DNA from: Rhodeus uyekii
Lineage: Eukaryota; Chordata; Actinopteri; Cypriniformes; Acheilognathidae
Length of the DNA: 64,000 nucleotides
Direction of reading: 5' to 3'
Assembly: GCA_037043235.1 (NCBI GenBank)
Contig: JAWRVZ010000049.1
Coordinates: forward strand, 1,400,501-1,464,500
The notes under the pieces were generated by a model. The model did no database searches, was not told the origin of the DNA, and saw only the letters and a list, made by a program, of their open reading frames with translations. Each line of letters opens with the position of its first letter. The first letter of the stretch is position 1. Shown here piece by piece: positions 1-13,300 of this stretch. The translations under genes were made by a program, and so were the position numbers.

Positions 1-338
1 TGAGACTTCACACTTGGTTCGATTGCCTTGTATGAAGTAGAGTTCAATTGCTCTCCCTTCCTTTGCTGCACTGTGTTCACATTATATTTTCATTACATTT
101 GGACCCAAACTCCGTTATATTTGCATTGAAGCAGCAGATGAGGATTTGGTCCCCCTCGGTTGAAACTGCATTCCGGGGTCACTGCAATACTATCACTTTT
201 TATTATTACCACTTTACTTTTAGCTATTAAAGGGCAGGGGCTCAAGCTTCCCTGTCCACAGAACATGGGTGCACACCAAATCTGCTAGTGTGAGACGGAT
301 GGGATATAGTGCTGTTTGTTTTCAGGAACCACACTTAC

Positions 339-1363
339 TTGGACAGATCCAGCACAGATCTTGCGCCCCTCTTGCATGGCGATCAGAACAAATGCAGTTA
401 GAGCGGCGTCAGCGTCTTTCCCCCGTACGCCACCCTGAAATGAACATACCCTCAAATAATAAGATGTTGTATACTGATACAACAAGAATGTGAGGTGCAG
501 AGCTAGAGGTGCTACACACAGCCAGGAATAGTCGTTCCCAGACTGTGTTTGCTAGCTCTTCTTGTTTTCAGGTATAAAATTACAGGCTTGAACAGTTGTA
601 CTTGATTTTTAAAGAGGAAAGAATTCACACTTAACTTACAACCATCTCGCTGTGGTACACAGGGGCGTCTTCTTTAAACGTTCCATCGGGCAGCTGTTTT
701 TTTGTTGCCAGCCAATTGAGAGCGCTGCAGATCACATTCTTCTCCATGACGATCAGATCGTTGGCCATCGCAAACACTTTCGCTACATATGCCGTCAGCC
801 TGCGAATGAAACGTAACATTATCTTTTAATAATTGATAAGCTTTGCTACTTTTACAGTTTACATCTGAACCAACAGTGAACTGAAGTGATATGAATAGTG
901 ACACTCTTGTCTTCTGTAGAGCTGCTTTACTTGTCAAATAGAAGTTGTTTCATCAATGCTGAATTTTGCAACACTGTTATTATTAGCTTGTTTTCACCAT
1001 GTGCTGCTTGGCACGTGTGTCCAGGCACCATAGGACCCATCAGATTTACGGAAGGTCAACTCCAGCCGATAACCTTTACAAGAGACAACAGTTGATGATA
1101 TAGCTGCATGTGCTTTAGCTCAATTTAACAATTGGAAGCACATTAATGTTGAGGCTGACCTGTGCTGATATGATTAAGGGCTTCACTGCGGCGGTCCACG
1201 CCAACAGCATCCCACTGCTTGGTGCTGTCCAGATAATGAGTGGCAATGACAGGGAGAGTCATGTGGATCATGTTCTGCTCTCCGCATCCATGGGGCTGGA
1301 CAATAAGCTGACCCATAATATTTCCACTGATGGCCTGCTCGACTGTGCGCGTTACCTCCTCAC
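339..1363 (-). CDS. c3: C3 copy C exons 24-27: thioester domain (partial)
   Basis: Exons are 1160-1363, 998-1073, 640-799 and 339-434. Exon 24 has QPHGCGEQNM, the thioester, followed by VIATHYLDSTKQW. Exon 26 has FKEDAPVYHSEM with the catalytic-type His. Exon 27 encodes DAALTAFVLIAMQEG, close to human C3. The exons are exactly the same length as in copy B. Bases 1-338 are intron 27 with no recognised feature; the rest of the gene is outside the window. Confidence 0.94.
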
Positions 1364-4300
1364 CTGAAGCATGGAAGTTAAATAGCTGCGTGATAAGTCG
1401 TTGAAAGTCGTATTGGCAAACATAAATTGATAGATCTAGTGACCTCTGCAATACAGACGTAATCTAGAAAATGGAATTTACAGTATAATGTGTGAATGTC
1501 ATGGATTGTGTAGGCATGCTTTAGGTATGTGCAGAGTTGCACTTGGAACGTCTCAGGTTAAGTATGTAACCTGATTCCCAGAAAGCAAAGGAGACTCTGC
1601 TTTGCTGTACTTCATGTTGTATGTTCTACTCAGAAACACACGAAGAAGATCCAACAGCAGCATTATTAAGGGAAATCCACAAATCAGTAAAATGGTCAAA
1701 ACACAGGGCAGACAATCCAAACAAGAACAGGGCAGGACAGTCAGGCAAAGAGAAAGAAACTGAGCAGAAATGTCAGACCATAACACACAAAGACAAGAAA
1801 GAGTGCCCAGAAAGGTAGTGGAAACACAAACAACCAATTTCAAAGAAAGAATGTTAACACAGGGCTTACATAGGCCAACAAATAACAGAAAATGATACAC
1901 AGGTGTAAGTGATAAAGGAATGAGTCCAGAAAATGGGCTATGGGAAGTTCATAATGGGAAGCAATGGAGTCTGGATGAGTGTCCTCTGTTGAAGATCATG
2001 GGTAATGCAATGCCTGAGAAAAGTGCACACACTAAAGCTGGTGGTTTTCAGCGTCTGCTGTATCACTACATGAGGATGTGAACACATACAGAGAGCGGGA
2101 ATCCAGCAAAAAATACACTTAAACTGAAATAAAACTGCTACTATAAGGTGTGCTGGTGTGCGATGCGGAGCGAGGCACGGAGAGCCAGGAGTGCAGCACT
2201 AACACTTTATTCTCAAACACAAAACAAAACACTTTGAACAAACAACAGAAAAGGCACATGATGGTGCAAAACCTCAGAATTAGAGGAGACACAGGGGAAC
2301 CGGCATCCACACATAAGATACGACATCCAACGTAATAATAACCGACAAAGACCAAGGAACACAGGAAGGTATTTAAAGACAAACATGGGATTGGGACAAG
2401 GTGACGCAACTTGGGACGTGATTAAACACAGACAGGTGCAGGAGAGACATGACAGATACACAGAAAGGGACCCGGATGTGAACAGACGCGACCAGACTGT
2501 GACAAAAACAAATGAAAACAACACCATAATTTTGTGAAAAAGCAAACAACATTTTTGTTTAAATTCTATCAGGTTTTATTAATTATTATACGTTTTTATT
2601 ACTAAAATGTAACCATTAAACAGGAATCCAGAAAAATGTAAATGGAACAAATAAAATGAATTTCAATAAACCTCAGAGAATAAAAGTGCAATGAGATCTT
2701 CACCTATCACTGTGATCAGTGTGGAAGCAGGTGTGTTGGGCACCTTTCGGCGTGGGATGTCGCTCCTCATCGACACCACCTGCACGCCACCTATTCGATC
2801 AACAGGGAAGAAGGTGATTGAAGAGGATTTCAACCTTCCTTTCCATTGCATATCCAGCATGTGTTTCTAAAGAACTTCCACCTGGGTGCTTGGATGGGTT
2901 GATCTCCACAACTCGCTCTTCAACTTCGGTTCGCACACCTTCAGACTGAACAGAAAACGGACACAAATGCAATTTGGTGCACGCATTGGAAATCTTGATA
3001 GAAAGTTATTGAGGACAGAATGCTGCAGAAAACACTAGCGCCGTCCTCTAAATGTTAACATGGTAGACTCACCACCACCTTCAGATTCTTTCTAATTGCG
3101 TCATTGTGATTACTGGTGTGCGCTGCAGCTTCAATCCATTGATCCTGGAGATCCATGGGGATGATGATAAGAGGAACAGCTACAGAGGACATGGGGCCAA
3201 CGGCAACTGTTATCCTTCCTTTCTTTTTTTTTCTGCCACTGTTGTTGGCACTGCTGCAAACACCCTGCGACGTCTTGAATTTGATATTTACTGCCTGGTA
3301 TGGGAGAAAACAAGATCTTCAACTCTGGGAGAGCAAACACTGTACAATTTATACAACTTATACAGAATGACTAATTAATTAATGGTCAGAAAAATACTTG
3401 AAAATTTGTAGCAGATGCTAATATTTATATGGATAAAAATAGGAATTCTGATTGTAATGTGAATAAAGAGCAAAGCTGTCTAACTACATACAATCTTATA
3501 AATTGCAGTCATCACTCTGCCAATAATGTCTTAATAAGACCAATTTTAATGCTTAGGTCTATGATCAAAGCTCTAAACAGAGTGAAATGCAATACAAAGA
3601 TAAATTAGACATGAAAAAAAATCCTCAAAAGCCTAATATTTGAAGCTTATATTTTAATGTGATTAAAAAATATGATTATGGTCAATTGAGTAAACCTAAG
3701 TTGTTTCAGTCCAATAAGGGTTAATCTTGAACAATATTAAAGCTCTTCTTGATTCAGTCATCAGATGACAGAAGGCATGTAGTAGATCAAAAGTTGATCA
3801 TTTAGAGGCCTTAGAAATATGAGAAAGTAGGATTTAAAGAGTTAATATAATGTACCATGTCAGTAAACTGCACATACTTTAAGCTTCTGATTGCTGTAGT
3901 TGTGAACAATAGCCTTTATTTCCACTTGTTCATTCCGCACCACTGAATAAGGCATCCTCAGATCGATAAAGAAACTCTTCTTAACGGTGATCTCATAAGG
4001 ATTTGCCACACATATTCCTGCAGAGAAAATGAGGGAGTGTGAAAAACAATAAAAGATGAATAGAATAGCAAATGAACAAGAGCTGTGCTTTTCACCGAGG
4101 GTCTTGGACAGGCTGATGGCTGTGATCTGCCAGGTTGTGATGGAGTCTTTCAGGAATATGTCAGACATTAGGAGAGATGTTTCATCGCTAGACACAAACA
4201 AAGACATCATGTCATGGTCAGATCTTTTCTACATCTTTAGCCTGTCCTGAGTATGTTTGTCTCATTGTGTCCTGATCTGCTTCTGTTCTGTTTCTGATTA

Positions 4301-7300
4301 GTTACCCACGTTTCGCTTCCAGTTCATTATTTTACACAGTGTATATAAGCCATTAGTTTCCTTTGTTCAGTGTCTCGTGTCAGTTTATTAAATAGCCAGT
4401 CCCTTCAGGGTTTTGGAAACTATTCTCACACATGATTTACTTTAGAAATTATAAGTAACAATAAAATCCTTGACTAAAGCAGATTTTTAAGACAGATAAA
4501 AGTCTATATCTTTAGAAGAACAGCTTTGCAGTCAAGGCAAATTTATTTGTTAGCTAAATATTCTTTCACTCACCATGGCTTGTTCGTAGGACAGGCAGGC
4601 AGATTGATCTCCTTCCAGAGCCAGGTTTCAGGAAATTGTGTACGTACATAAATGTCATCGGATTCCTCATCAAAATCATCTTCCTCACCTTAACAAACAG
4701 ACAAACTAGTGTACACTACAATTCAAAGATTCATTCAGCAAGAACACATTCAATTGATAAAAGCGACAGTAAAGACATTTAGGATGTAACAAAAAGATTT
4801 ATATTTCAAATAAATGCTTTTTTTCTCTCAAAAAAAAAATGAAGTAGTAAAAGAGAGCAAAATAATAATTATAAAAGCAACTAATCTGAAAATAACACAA
4901 ATGAGAAGTTTATTTCGAACTTGCGATCATAACATTGTAATGATATTGTAGATTATTCACAGCTTATTTATCATTAACCCCATATACTATAATGCATAAA
5001 TGAAATTTAGGACAATAAAGGAAGAAAGCAGCATTTTTGAATTACACAGGTGGATAATTAAAACTTGAGAGCTGTGAGAATGGATTTGCAAAAAAAGGCT
5101 GAGATCTCACTGCGGGCCAGACGTTTCTCGTCCTCGCTGGAGTATTTGCTCCTGTGGTCTTTGATCATTTTGCAGCAGTGCAGGAAGGCCTGGATACACT
5201 CCTTTCCATCTACAATGTACCTGGCTCGCCGTTCGCATGAGTAGCCGAGTTTATTCTCTTGCATGCCGTCCACGCAGCATTTCTTCAGTTCACCAGAGTA
5301 TTTACCAGCTGAGAAGACAATATTAGTGCAGAACAGATGGGGAGCAGAAAATGAGGGCAGAACGAGAGAAACTGCAGAAAATTAGCTTCAGTAAAACATT
5401 GGTCCGCACTATTACGGGGGATACAATTGCAATGTTTCTGATAATTTATTAATTAATGAAACTACACGATTTTTGATGATTTTTCAGCTACATGATTTGG
5501 CCAAATTGAAGTTACGACTTAAAAAAATAGTTTGGCTATATAAAACTAGTAATTATAGTTAATATTAATACATACAAAATTACATTTTAATAATACAAGA
5601 TTACAATTGTAACATGTTACTGTAAAATATAAATATTTAAAATATTGTAAGAACTATTATTATTGTTATATTATTATCACTACCACTAGTAAATAAAAAT
5701 ATAAGAAATACTAAGCAACTACAAAATACATATTACTATTGTAATTAATAAGAACAACTTAAAAATAATTATAATATCATAAATGATAACAATTATATGT
5801 TACTGTAAAACTGGAATACTAATATTAATTGTCTAAATTACTCAAATTAACAGTCTTAATTTAATCATTTCCAAACGTTGGGAGCTTCTCTTTTGTTGAT
5901 CAGAGTTTCTCTTTACAAGTAAAATATTTTTGCATGTAAAAGAACAGAATGCCACACTACTCTCTGAAACGTGCCACACACACATTTATTCCATTAAAAT
6001 CGCAGACTTTGATAATTTCATAATCACTAAACATGTTCTTAATAAACAGATGCTTTACCCAAAGTAGTGGTGACTTGCAGAAGACTCTCGGCTCGTCGTC
6101 TTCTCTTAGACGGGGCAGGGCACTTTTTATCTACAAACACAAGAAAGATTATTTTGGAGATATTTTAGAGACCACAAACTAAAGTTCAGTACCAAGTAAA
6201 GGAATCAATCAATACCTGTTCTGGTGTTGGTTCCTCCTGCAGTGTGTGACACAAACATCAGACCTGCATCACTGAAAACCCCCATACTGTCCCTTCCACT
6301 TCCTGCTGTACAGCCCGTGTCATGCTTCTCTATAATATCCCAGATCTAAAGCAACAAATAGACTAGGTCAGACATTTTAAGTCTGAAAGTTCTGAGGTTA
6401 TTGATCATGAGGTGAATTACCTTAGTCTGAGTGAGTCTGTTCTTGTCATTAAGGACATATACACCTTTATCTACAGCGACCAGCCCAACTGTAGCTCCAG
6501 GATCTCCAGTTATTTTCAGGCTGACTTTATCTCCTGGGCCAAATTGTGCCTCATCCTTCACCTCAACTTTGAGCTGCAATTAAAATAAGTAAAAAGATAC
6601 TCAGAAATGTTGAAGGTTTTCTGATCACAGTTTCTTGGTTCACCCACCGTTCCCATGCACGTGTCCTTCACATCGACCCAGACTGAATCAGACACCACCT
6701 CAGACGAGCCCACATGATAATAAGCCACGAAGCGGAAGGATGGCACCATTTCTTTGGTTACAGGAAGAGACAGAGTCACTAGAGATTGTCCTGTCCTCTT
6801 AAACCTGTTTACTTGAATGATCTGACCTCTACTCAAGATCTGTGGGAATAAAGAGTAATACAGCCAGCATAAAATGCATTAATAGATTATCATGAGCACA
6901 TCTGATGTGATAAATTATTTGAAAAATCAGAGTGGCATTTACCACTGATTACATCTTGTTTGTTTGTTAAAGTTAATTCATATAAATGAATGAGGAATTC
7001 ATAAGAGTAAAAATGTTACTTAAACCATTTATGAAACTATGTAGTAACATTTAGTCAAATATTTACTCCACTTGTGGTCTTTGGTGATTTCAACATTCAG
7101 TAGGTGAAGCCTTACGTGAAGACTTCCTCTCTCACTAGCCTCATTAGATCTTAAACGACTCATCACCACAGGCACTCACAGATCAGGTAACTCATTTTAC
7201 ACACACAACTACATCACAGACCACATTCTGATAAAACCTTTGCATTGTTCTGACAATTTCTTCATTACATTTTGTGGCCAGCGGGGCGTGGTTTAGTGTC

Positions 7301-10300
7301 TGTTGCAGGCGGAGGAGGAGTTTGGGAGGGCTAATGGTTAAGGGACACGCCTCTTGTTAACGAGATCTAACAGGTGTCTTCATTTTGCAGTGAGTCGAGA
7401 GACAGGATAAAAGCTGGGCCCAGGAGAAGGAGAGAAGGCTGACTGGGGAGAGGGCTGAAAAGTCTGAGCGCTGCCAGCTAACCCTGCTGTTTTGAAAACT
7501 GCCAATGAGTGTTTTCTGTTTATTTTGTTGTTGCCCTCGAGCATATTCTGTTGTTTATAAAGTCCAGAATAAAAGTGACTTCTAGTCTGTCTAAAGACGA
7601 CCCCGCCTTTTCCTCTAGGTAGCTGAAAAGCTATCACAGTGGTGCCGAAACCCGGGATCCTGCGGGGATCTGTCTTTGTTCGTTATGGAGTCTGTGCCAC
7701 TGGGGGAGCTCGTAACGTCCCTCGCTAACCTCCATCATGCTCAACACCAGGCCCTCCTGGAGCTCAGGGAGGAGCAAGACAGGAGGTTCCAGTCACTTAT
7801 GGAGGTCCAGCAGGAAGATCGACGGCTGCTGCGGGACGTGCTGGCCCAGGGCGTGGTACCCGTCCCTTCCACCACCATACCTCCGCCTCCTCAGATCCCG
7901 CTACAGAAGATGGGGGCCGAGGATGATCCGGAGGCCTTCATTGAGCTGTTTGAACATGTTGCAGAGGCATGCCGCTGGCCAGAGGGGGAGTGGGTTGTGC
8001 GGCTGATCCCGCTGCTAACCGGAGAAGCCCAGCTTGCAGCGCGGCAGTTACCCGCCCAAAATTTGCTCCGCTACAAGGACCTGAAAAAAGCCATTCTGCA
8101 GAGAGTGGGCCGTAGCCCCGAGCAACACCGCCAACGCTTCCGCTCCCTCACACTCCAGGAGGGGGGGTCGCCCTTTGCTTTCGCCCAGCAGCTTCGAGGA
8201 GCCTGCCGCCAGTGGTTGGTGGCTGAGAACCGTGATGTGGACGGGGTGATCGAGATGGTGGTACTGGAACAGTACTGCCACCAGCTCCCGAAACGGACAG
8301 CGGAGTGGGTGCAGTGCCACCGGCCAGCGACTCTGGAGGAAGCCGTCCAGCTGGCGGAAGACCACTTGGCAACCTTCGGGGCGGGCCCAAGCAGCTCCCT
8401 TTTTTCTCTTCCTTCTCTCCCTCTGTCTGTTCCCCCTCCTTCTCAGTCTATCCCTGCTCTTAGGGCCCGGGAAGGACGACGACGACCAGTGCCGACTCCC
8501 AGAATCTGGCGGGGGGTCCCTACGCCATTTCCCTCAGGGAGGACCTGGGCCCACTGCCTCGGCCCATTCCGCCTCTGAGGGCGGAGCCATCAACCTCCGG
8601 CCCCGTATCCTTTCCGAACCCCTCTCTCTCAACTCACGTGCCGGGGGCGGGTCCCGCTGCCACTGGTGTGGAGGAAAAGTCTGGGCCGCTTTGTTGGCAT
8701 TGCGGGGAGCCGGGACATTTCCGGGATCAGTGCGCCTCCATGGAGGTGGATACACTGATCCGGGTCCCCGAGATGCCACCAGGTGCCCCCGATCGAGCCG
8801 GGCAGTATTACGTACCAGTAAGTGTCAGGGGGAATACGTATCAGGCTTTGGTGGATTCAGGCTGTAACCAGACCTCCATCCATCAACGCCTGATGCAAAC
8901 CGGGGCATTGAATATGGGCCGTGTGGTGAAGGTACGGTGTGTGCACGGGGACATTCGTGAATATCCGCTTGCTTCGGTCATAATTCAATTGGGGAACCAA
9001 AAACATAGAGTCGAGGCGGCGGTTAATCCCCACCTCAGCCACCCTGTAATCTTGGGAACAAATTGGCCATTATTTTCAGCATTATTAAGGGGTCTCTTTA
9101 TGGGTGGCACCTGCAAAATGAAGACACCTGTTAGATCTCGTTAACAAGAGGCGTGTCCCTTAACCATTAGCCCTCCCAAACTCCTCCTCCGCCTGCAACA
9201 GACACTAAACCACGCCCCGCTGGCCACAATTTGTAATCTACGACTTACTACTTTGACACCACCAACCCAGTTTCTTTCAGACGGAACCTGCACTCTTTCT
9301 CCTTCCCATCTTTCCTCTATTTCGTCCTCTCTTCCTGCACCCAAGCAATTCTTATTTCTGGGTGTGAATAATGCAACAGACAGTTTATGTTCCACTTCAA
9401 TTTCTGCCATAACATTTATTTTGTATTTATGTTTTATTTTACATAAGTGTGTTGAGTGTTCGCCAGTTCCCGCCTCCTTCCTCCCTGCACAAAGAACTGT
9501 GTAACAGTCTTCTACTGAAGACCATGCTGCTAAATTTTCATATTTCCACATCAAGATCAACAGCACTTTTCAAAACATTCAGTTCTCTCATTTGTTCCCC
9601 TCCAACAATGCCCTCTACCTTTTAACTGCCAAGGATTTCACTGACTAAACAACAACTAACAGTTCTCGGCTCCATTAAGAGAGGAACGTAGATCAACCTC
9701 TGATGCAACCAGAAATCTTCTTTCCTACTCCTCTCCACTCACAGAGGCAGAATCATTTAAAACTTCTCATATCCAGCCAGTAAACCACCTTCCCTTCAGA
9801 TTTTATCCCCTCACATCTCATTCAAGCCATCTCTCCTACACGTTTAACAACACTCACTTATATCATAAAAACTTCTCTTCACATGGGAACTTTCCCAGCA
9901 TTCAGGCAGGGTCGAGTACCCTGTATTGTTTTCACCAGAATAACCAGTTGAACATCAACCAGTCTGGCTTCAAGAAGGGCCATTCAACCAAAACTGCTTT
10001 GTTAGTTATTCTCAGTTACTGAAGATCCAAGGATTGCAATAGCTGGTTCCAAATCATCAATTCTCATTATCTCAGCTATGTGCTACCTTTGACACTGTTA
10101 ATCATTAGATCCTTGTGACCACCCTTTTGTGACTGGGCATCACATTTGTTTGAATCCTATCACACAGGAAGTTATTTCAGGGTTGAGTGGTGCTGGGAGA
10201 TCTACAAAATATCTCAACTGATCAATGGGATTCCTCAGGGTCCAGTTCTTGGATCCATTCACTTCTCCATACACCCATTACTTGGACCCATCATACAGCC

Positions 10301-13300
10301 ACACATTTCTCCTACCATTGATGACACACTGCCCTACCTTTGCTACATCTTCCTGTCATTTCAACCAGATTATCTCCATGGTATCTCCATTAGACTCCAT
10401 GGTAGTTAGGCGAATCAAAAGTTGTCTATTGGACATCTCTGCATGGATGAAAGAGCGTCACATACAGCTCAACCTAGGAAAGACAGAACTTCTAGACTTC
10501 CCTGCCAATTTGTCTATGCAGCATGACTTCACCATCTGGATTTGTTTCTTCAGCAACACCATCAAGGTGGTTTATAATCCATGCAAATATTAATATAATT
10601 AGCATAGTAACTCATCCCTTTATATTAAAACAATATATAACCGATATAAAACGTCTAAGATGTATAGTGTATGAGCATCAACTGTGTCACGTGATCCTCA
10701 CCAAACAGGTGAAATCCTGATTTGTCACTCCAGGACTGTTTCCCAGATTCAAATTAACTTTAATTTGATCACGTATTTGAAGCTCTGCTGCATCAATGCC
10801 AATGTGCAGGTAGTTCTTGGAGCCACCTTTAGGCTTGTAGGCCTGAGCCGTCATCTTTCTTATTGCCTGCTGATTTTCATTTAATTGTGGATCTTTGGTC
10901 TTTGCCTGGAAACAAACATTTATTGTTCAAGTTTACAAAATTTCAAATGCCATTGAGACTTTGAGATTTTTCACTTCAGCTCAGGTCTGACCGTGATCTG
11001 CAGTGTGGAAGTTCCTCCTGGAGTATTGATGGTAACCTTCGCAATGCCATTGGCTCTCGTTCTGCCTCTGACCCCTCCAGGATTGACCTCCACTTCCACA
11101 TTTTTAGCAGGTGTCTGATCAGGATTTGTTACGTACACCTTGACAACAAACATTATACAATAGCTTCATATATTTTAAGTCAGAAAAGGGGAAAATAATC
11201 CTGCTCTTAAATGTTTATAACGCTTTTTCATTGATTTATACCGAGACGTCAAAGGACATCCCAGGTTTGAAGAATTGTGGCGTTCTTTTGAAGAGGATGG
11301 TGTACGGTGACGTCACAATCTGAATGCCTTTCCTTTGAGCTTCCACCATTTCACTGCCTGAAACACATGCCAGTCATTTTTCAAGATGAAGTCAACAATG
11401 ACAATGTTGCCTGTGCTGGCAGGACATAAAAACCTTCTAGCAACTCAATCAATCCAAAGGTTGCCACCTGTTAATTTAATTTTCTTACCAGTTTCTGTTA
11501 AAACACTGACTGAAATGTAGAGTGACTTCCCAACTAGCTGGTGGATGTCTGGGAAGGTTTCCTTGATCATTTGATTTGTCAGCTTCGCTTGTCCTTCTCC
11601 TTCAATTATCTACAGAGAAGCAAACAGTGACCTCATCTACCTGTATATTGGTTCTGCACTGTTCAATAAAATCATATTTTTTATAAAATTACTATTATTT
11701 AAAGTTTTGTTTTTTTACAGTATTACTGTAAAGCAGTTGTCAAAGGATTACTATGTATAAATTTTTTTTTTTTTTTTTTTTTACTATGTTATAGAACTTT
11801 ATAATTTGCTGTCACAGTTGGTTGGAGTAAAGGAAAGTTGTTGAGTTGTTAATAAAGAAAGCTGTCTATTTCATGTTCACGTTAATAATAATATGTTTTT
11901 GTGAACTAATATTCAGCATTTCTTTTTAATAGTCAACTTATTTTAATTAACTCTTCAAACGCTGGCGATGGCGATGTCGGCGACGTATCTGGTGAACCCT
12001 GTTGTCACTTCAACATGTTTTCAGGCCATTTCAAGTTTGATTTTGACAAGACAAAGCATTGTTATCTAAGTGGCTGAGGTGTTTGTTTACTTTTTAATTA
12101 GTCTTCTCTTAATAGAATCATTTTATTTCAGACTGACACGCAGAATACGCACAAACAGAGGTGGGATTTATCAGACAAACCAGTCATGTTCAATGGCAAT
12201 CAATAATATCCAATCAAAGGGTCTGTCAAAACTCGATGAGCTGAGAGTAACTTTACTGAGCTGAGTGTTACTTTACAAAAAGGAGTGAATTTACACCTAT
12301 TAATTTCTTATTTTGTAATATGTGCATCATTTTATTTTCTCTTCCAGTTTTTGAGACACTGCCTCTGTTGCCTCCTCAGAGGAAACACCACTGTTGTGTT
12401 CCCATCTCCAACCACCAGTTGTGACAGACACAAGTCTACTAAACAGACACCTCACAGAACATATAACATTTTACTATTTTATAAATTATAAATTGATAAA
12501 ATTACTGTAAAAGATAATTTTTACTTTTTTACATTACTACTCTAAAAGTACTCACAAAACCTATTTTGCAATTACATTAAGATTGCGATATGAATTGCAC
12601 ATATCATTTTTCTGTTGCTTAATTATTACGTAAAAGAAAAAGGCTTATTCATACTGAAATTGCAGTTATGGTGAACTTGAAACATACTGTACTAGCAATG
12701 CGTTTTGTCTCCAAATAAAGATGTTTGTGTTATATGGGATTACAACATATAAATATATAAATAGGACTCACATGAACCCTTTGCAGTGAGGCAGCGATGC
12801 TGATTTTTTTCTCGTTGTCCATCACACCAAACACCACAAACGCACTTCCTTTAACCTTATTCCCAAACAGGTACCTAACAAAACAAATATGGCACCAATA
12901 TACTAAAAGCTTGCTTCATTGCAAACCCTCTTTAGGTGTTAAAAAAAAACGGTCTGGATTTTCTAAAGACATGAGGTGAAAAATTTCAACTAAAAAGTAT
13001 GGACAAGGTTATTTTAGTGGCTGATATTATTCCATGTGCCTTTGTAGGAGTTTCCTCTTTCAGACTCAAAACTTATGAGAGTAGAGTATTTAAACTAATC
13101 AGTTGATTTACTAAAGTTTACACTAGTCAAATTACTAGTATTTGCTCCAAAATATAATTGCATAACATGCATGTCTTAAACCATATGCTAATTGGTGTAG
13201 CTCTTGGTAGATTGTGCTGGTCATTGTGGAAATGATCACGCACATAACTTTCCACTGCCATGAGTGTGTTTAAGGGATTCTGCCTTGTTTAGTAAATCTG

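Larger units (their letters stand above)
7273..9228 (+). mobile_element. Gypsy (Gmr1-like) gag-protease retroelement with inverted LTR ends
   Basis: A 366-bp LTR begins TGTGGCC at 7,273 and ends ATCACA at 7,638, followed directly by a primer-binding-like TGGTGCCG at 7,640. Gag and protease follow (see separate entries). There is no reverse transcriptase or integrase. Instead of a direct 3' LTR, bases 9,111-9,228 are an inverted, essentially perfect copy of the first 118 bp of the LTR. The element is flanked by ATTT on both sides (7,269-7,272 and 9,229-9,232), a plausible 4-bp target duplication, and sits inside an L2 LINE. Confidence 0.8.
7070..10575 (+). mobile_element. L2-type LINE fragment, split by a nested LTR element
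   Basis: Two parts of one LINE lie in copy C intron 12, antisense to C3. At 7,070-7,272 the plus strand encodes an endonuclease end (VVFGDFNI, then a Leu-rich DLIYTRNC-like region, degraded). From 9,229 to 10,575 it continues with the linker region and reverse transcriptase pieces: GIPQGPVLGS at about 10,228, then ISAWMKERHIQLNLGKTELL at about 10,430. Stops and frameshifts are frequent. The sequence resembles the L2 clade abundant in teleosts. The tail and poly-repeat end are not obvious. Confidence 0.75.

Noticed and set aside
8048..8779. Minus-strand frames opposite the Gag coding region
   Set aside because: Shadows of the GC-rich gag sequence on the other strand.
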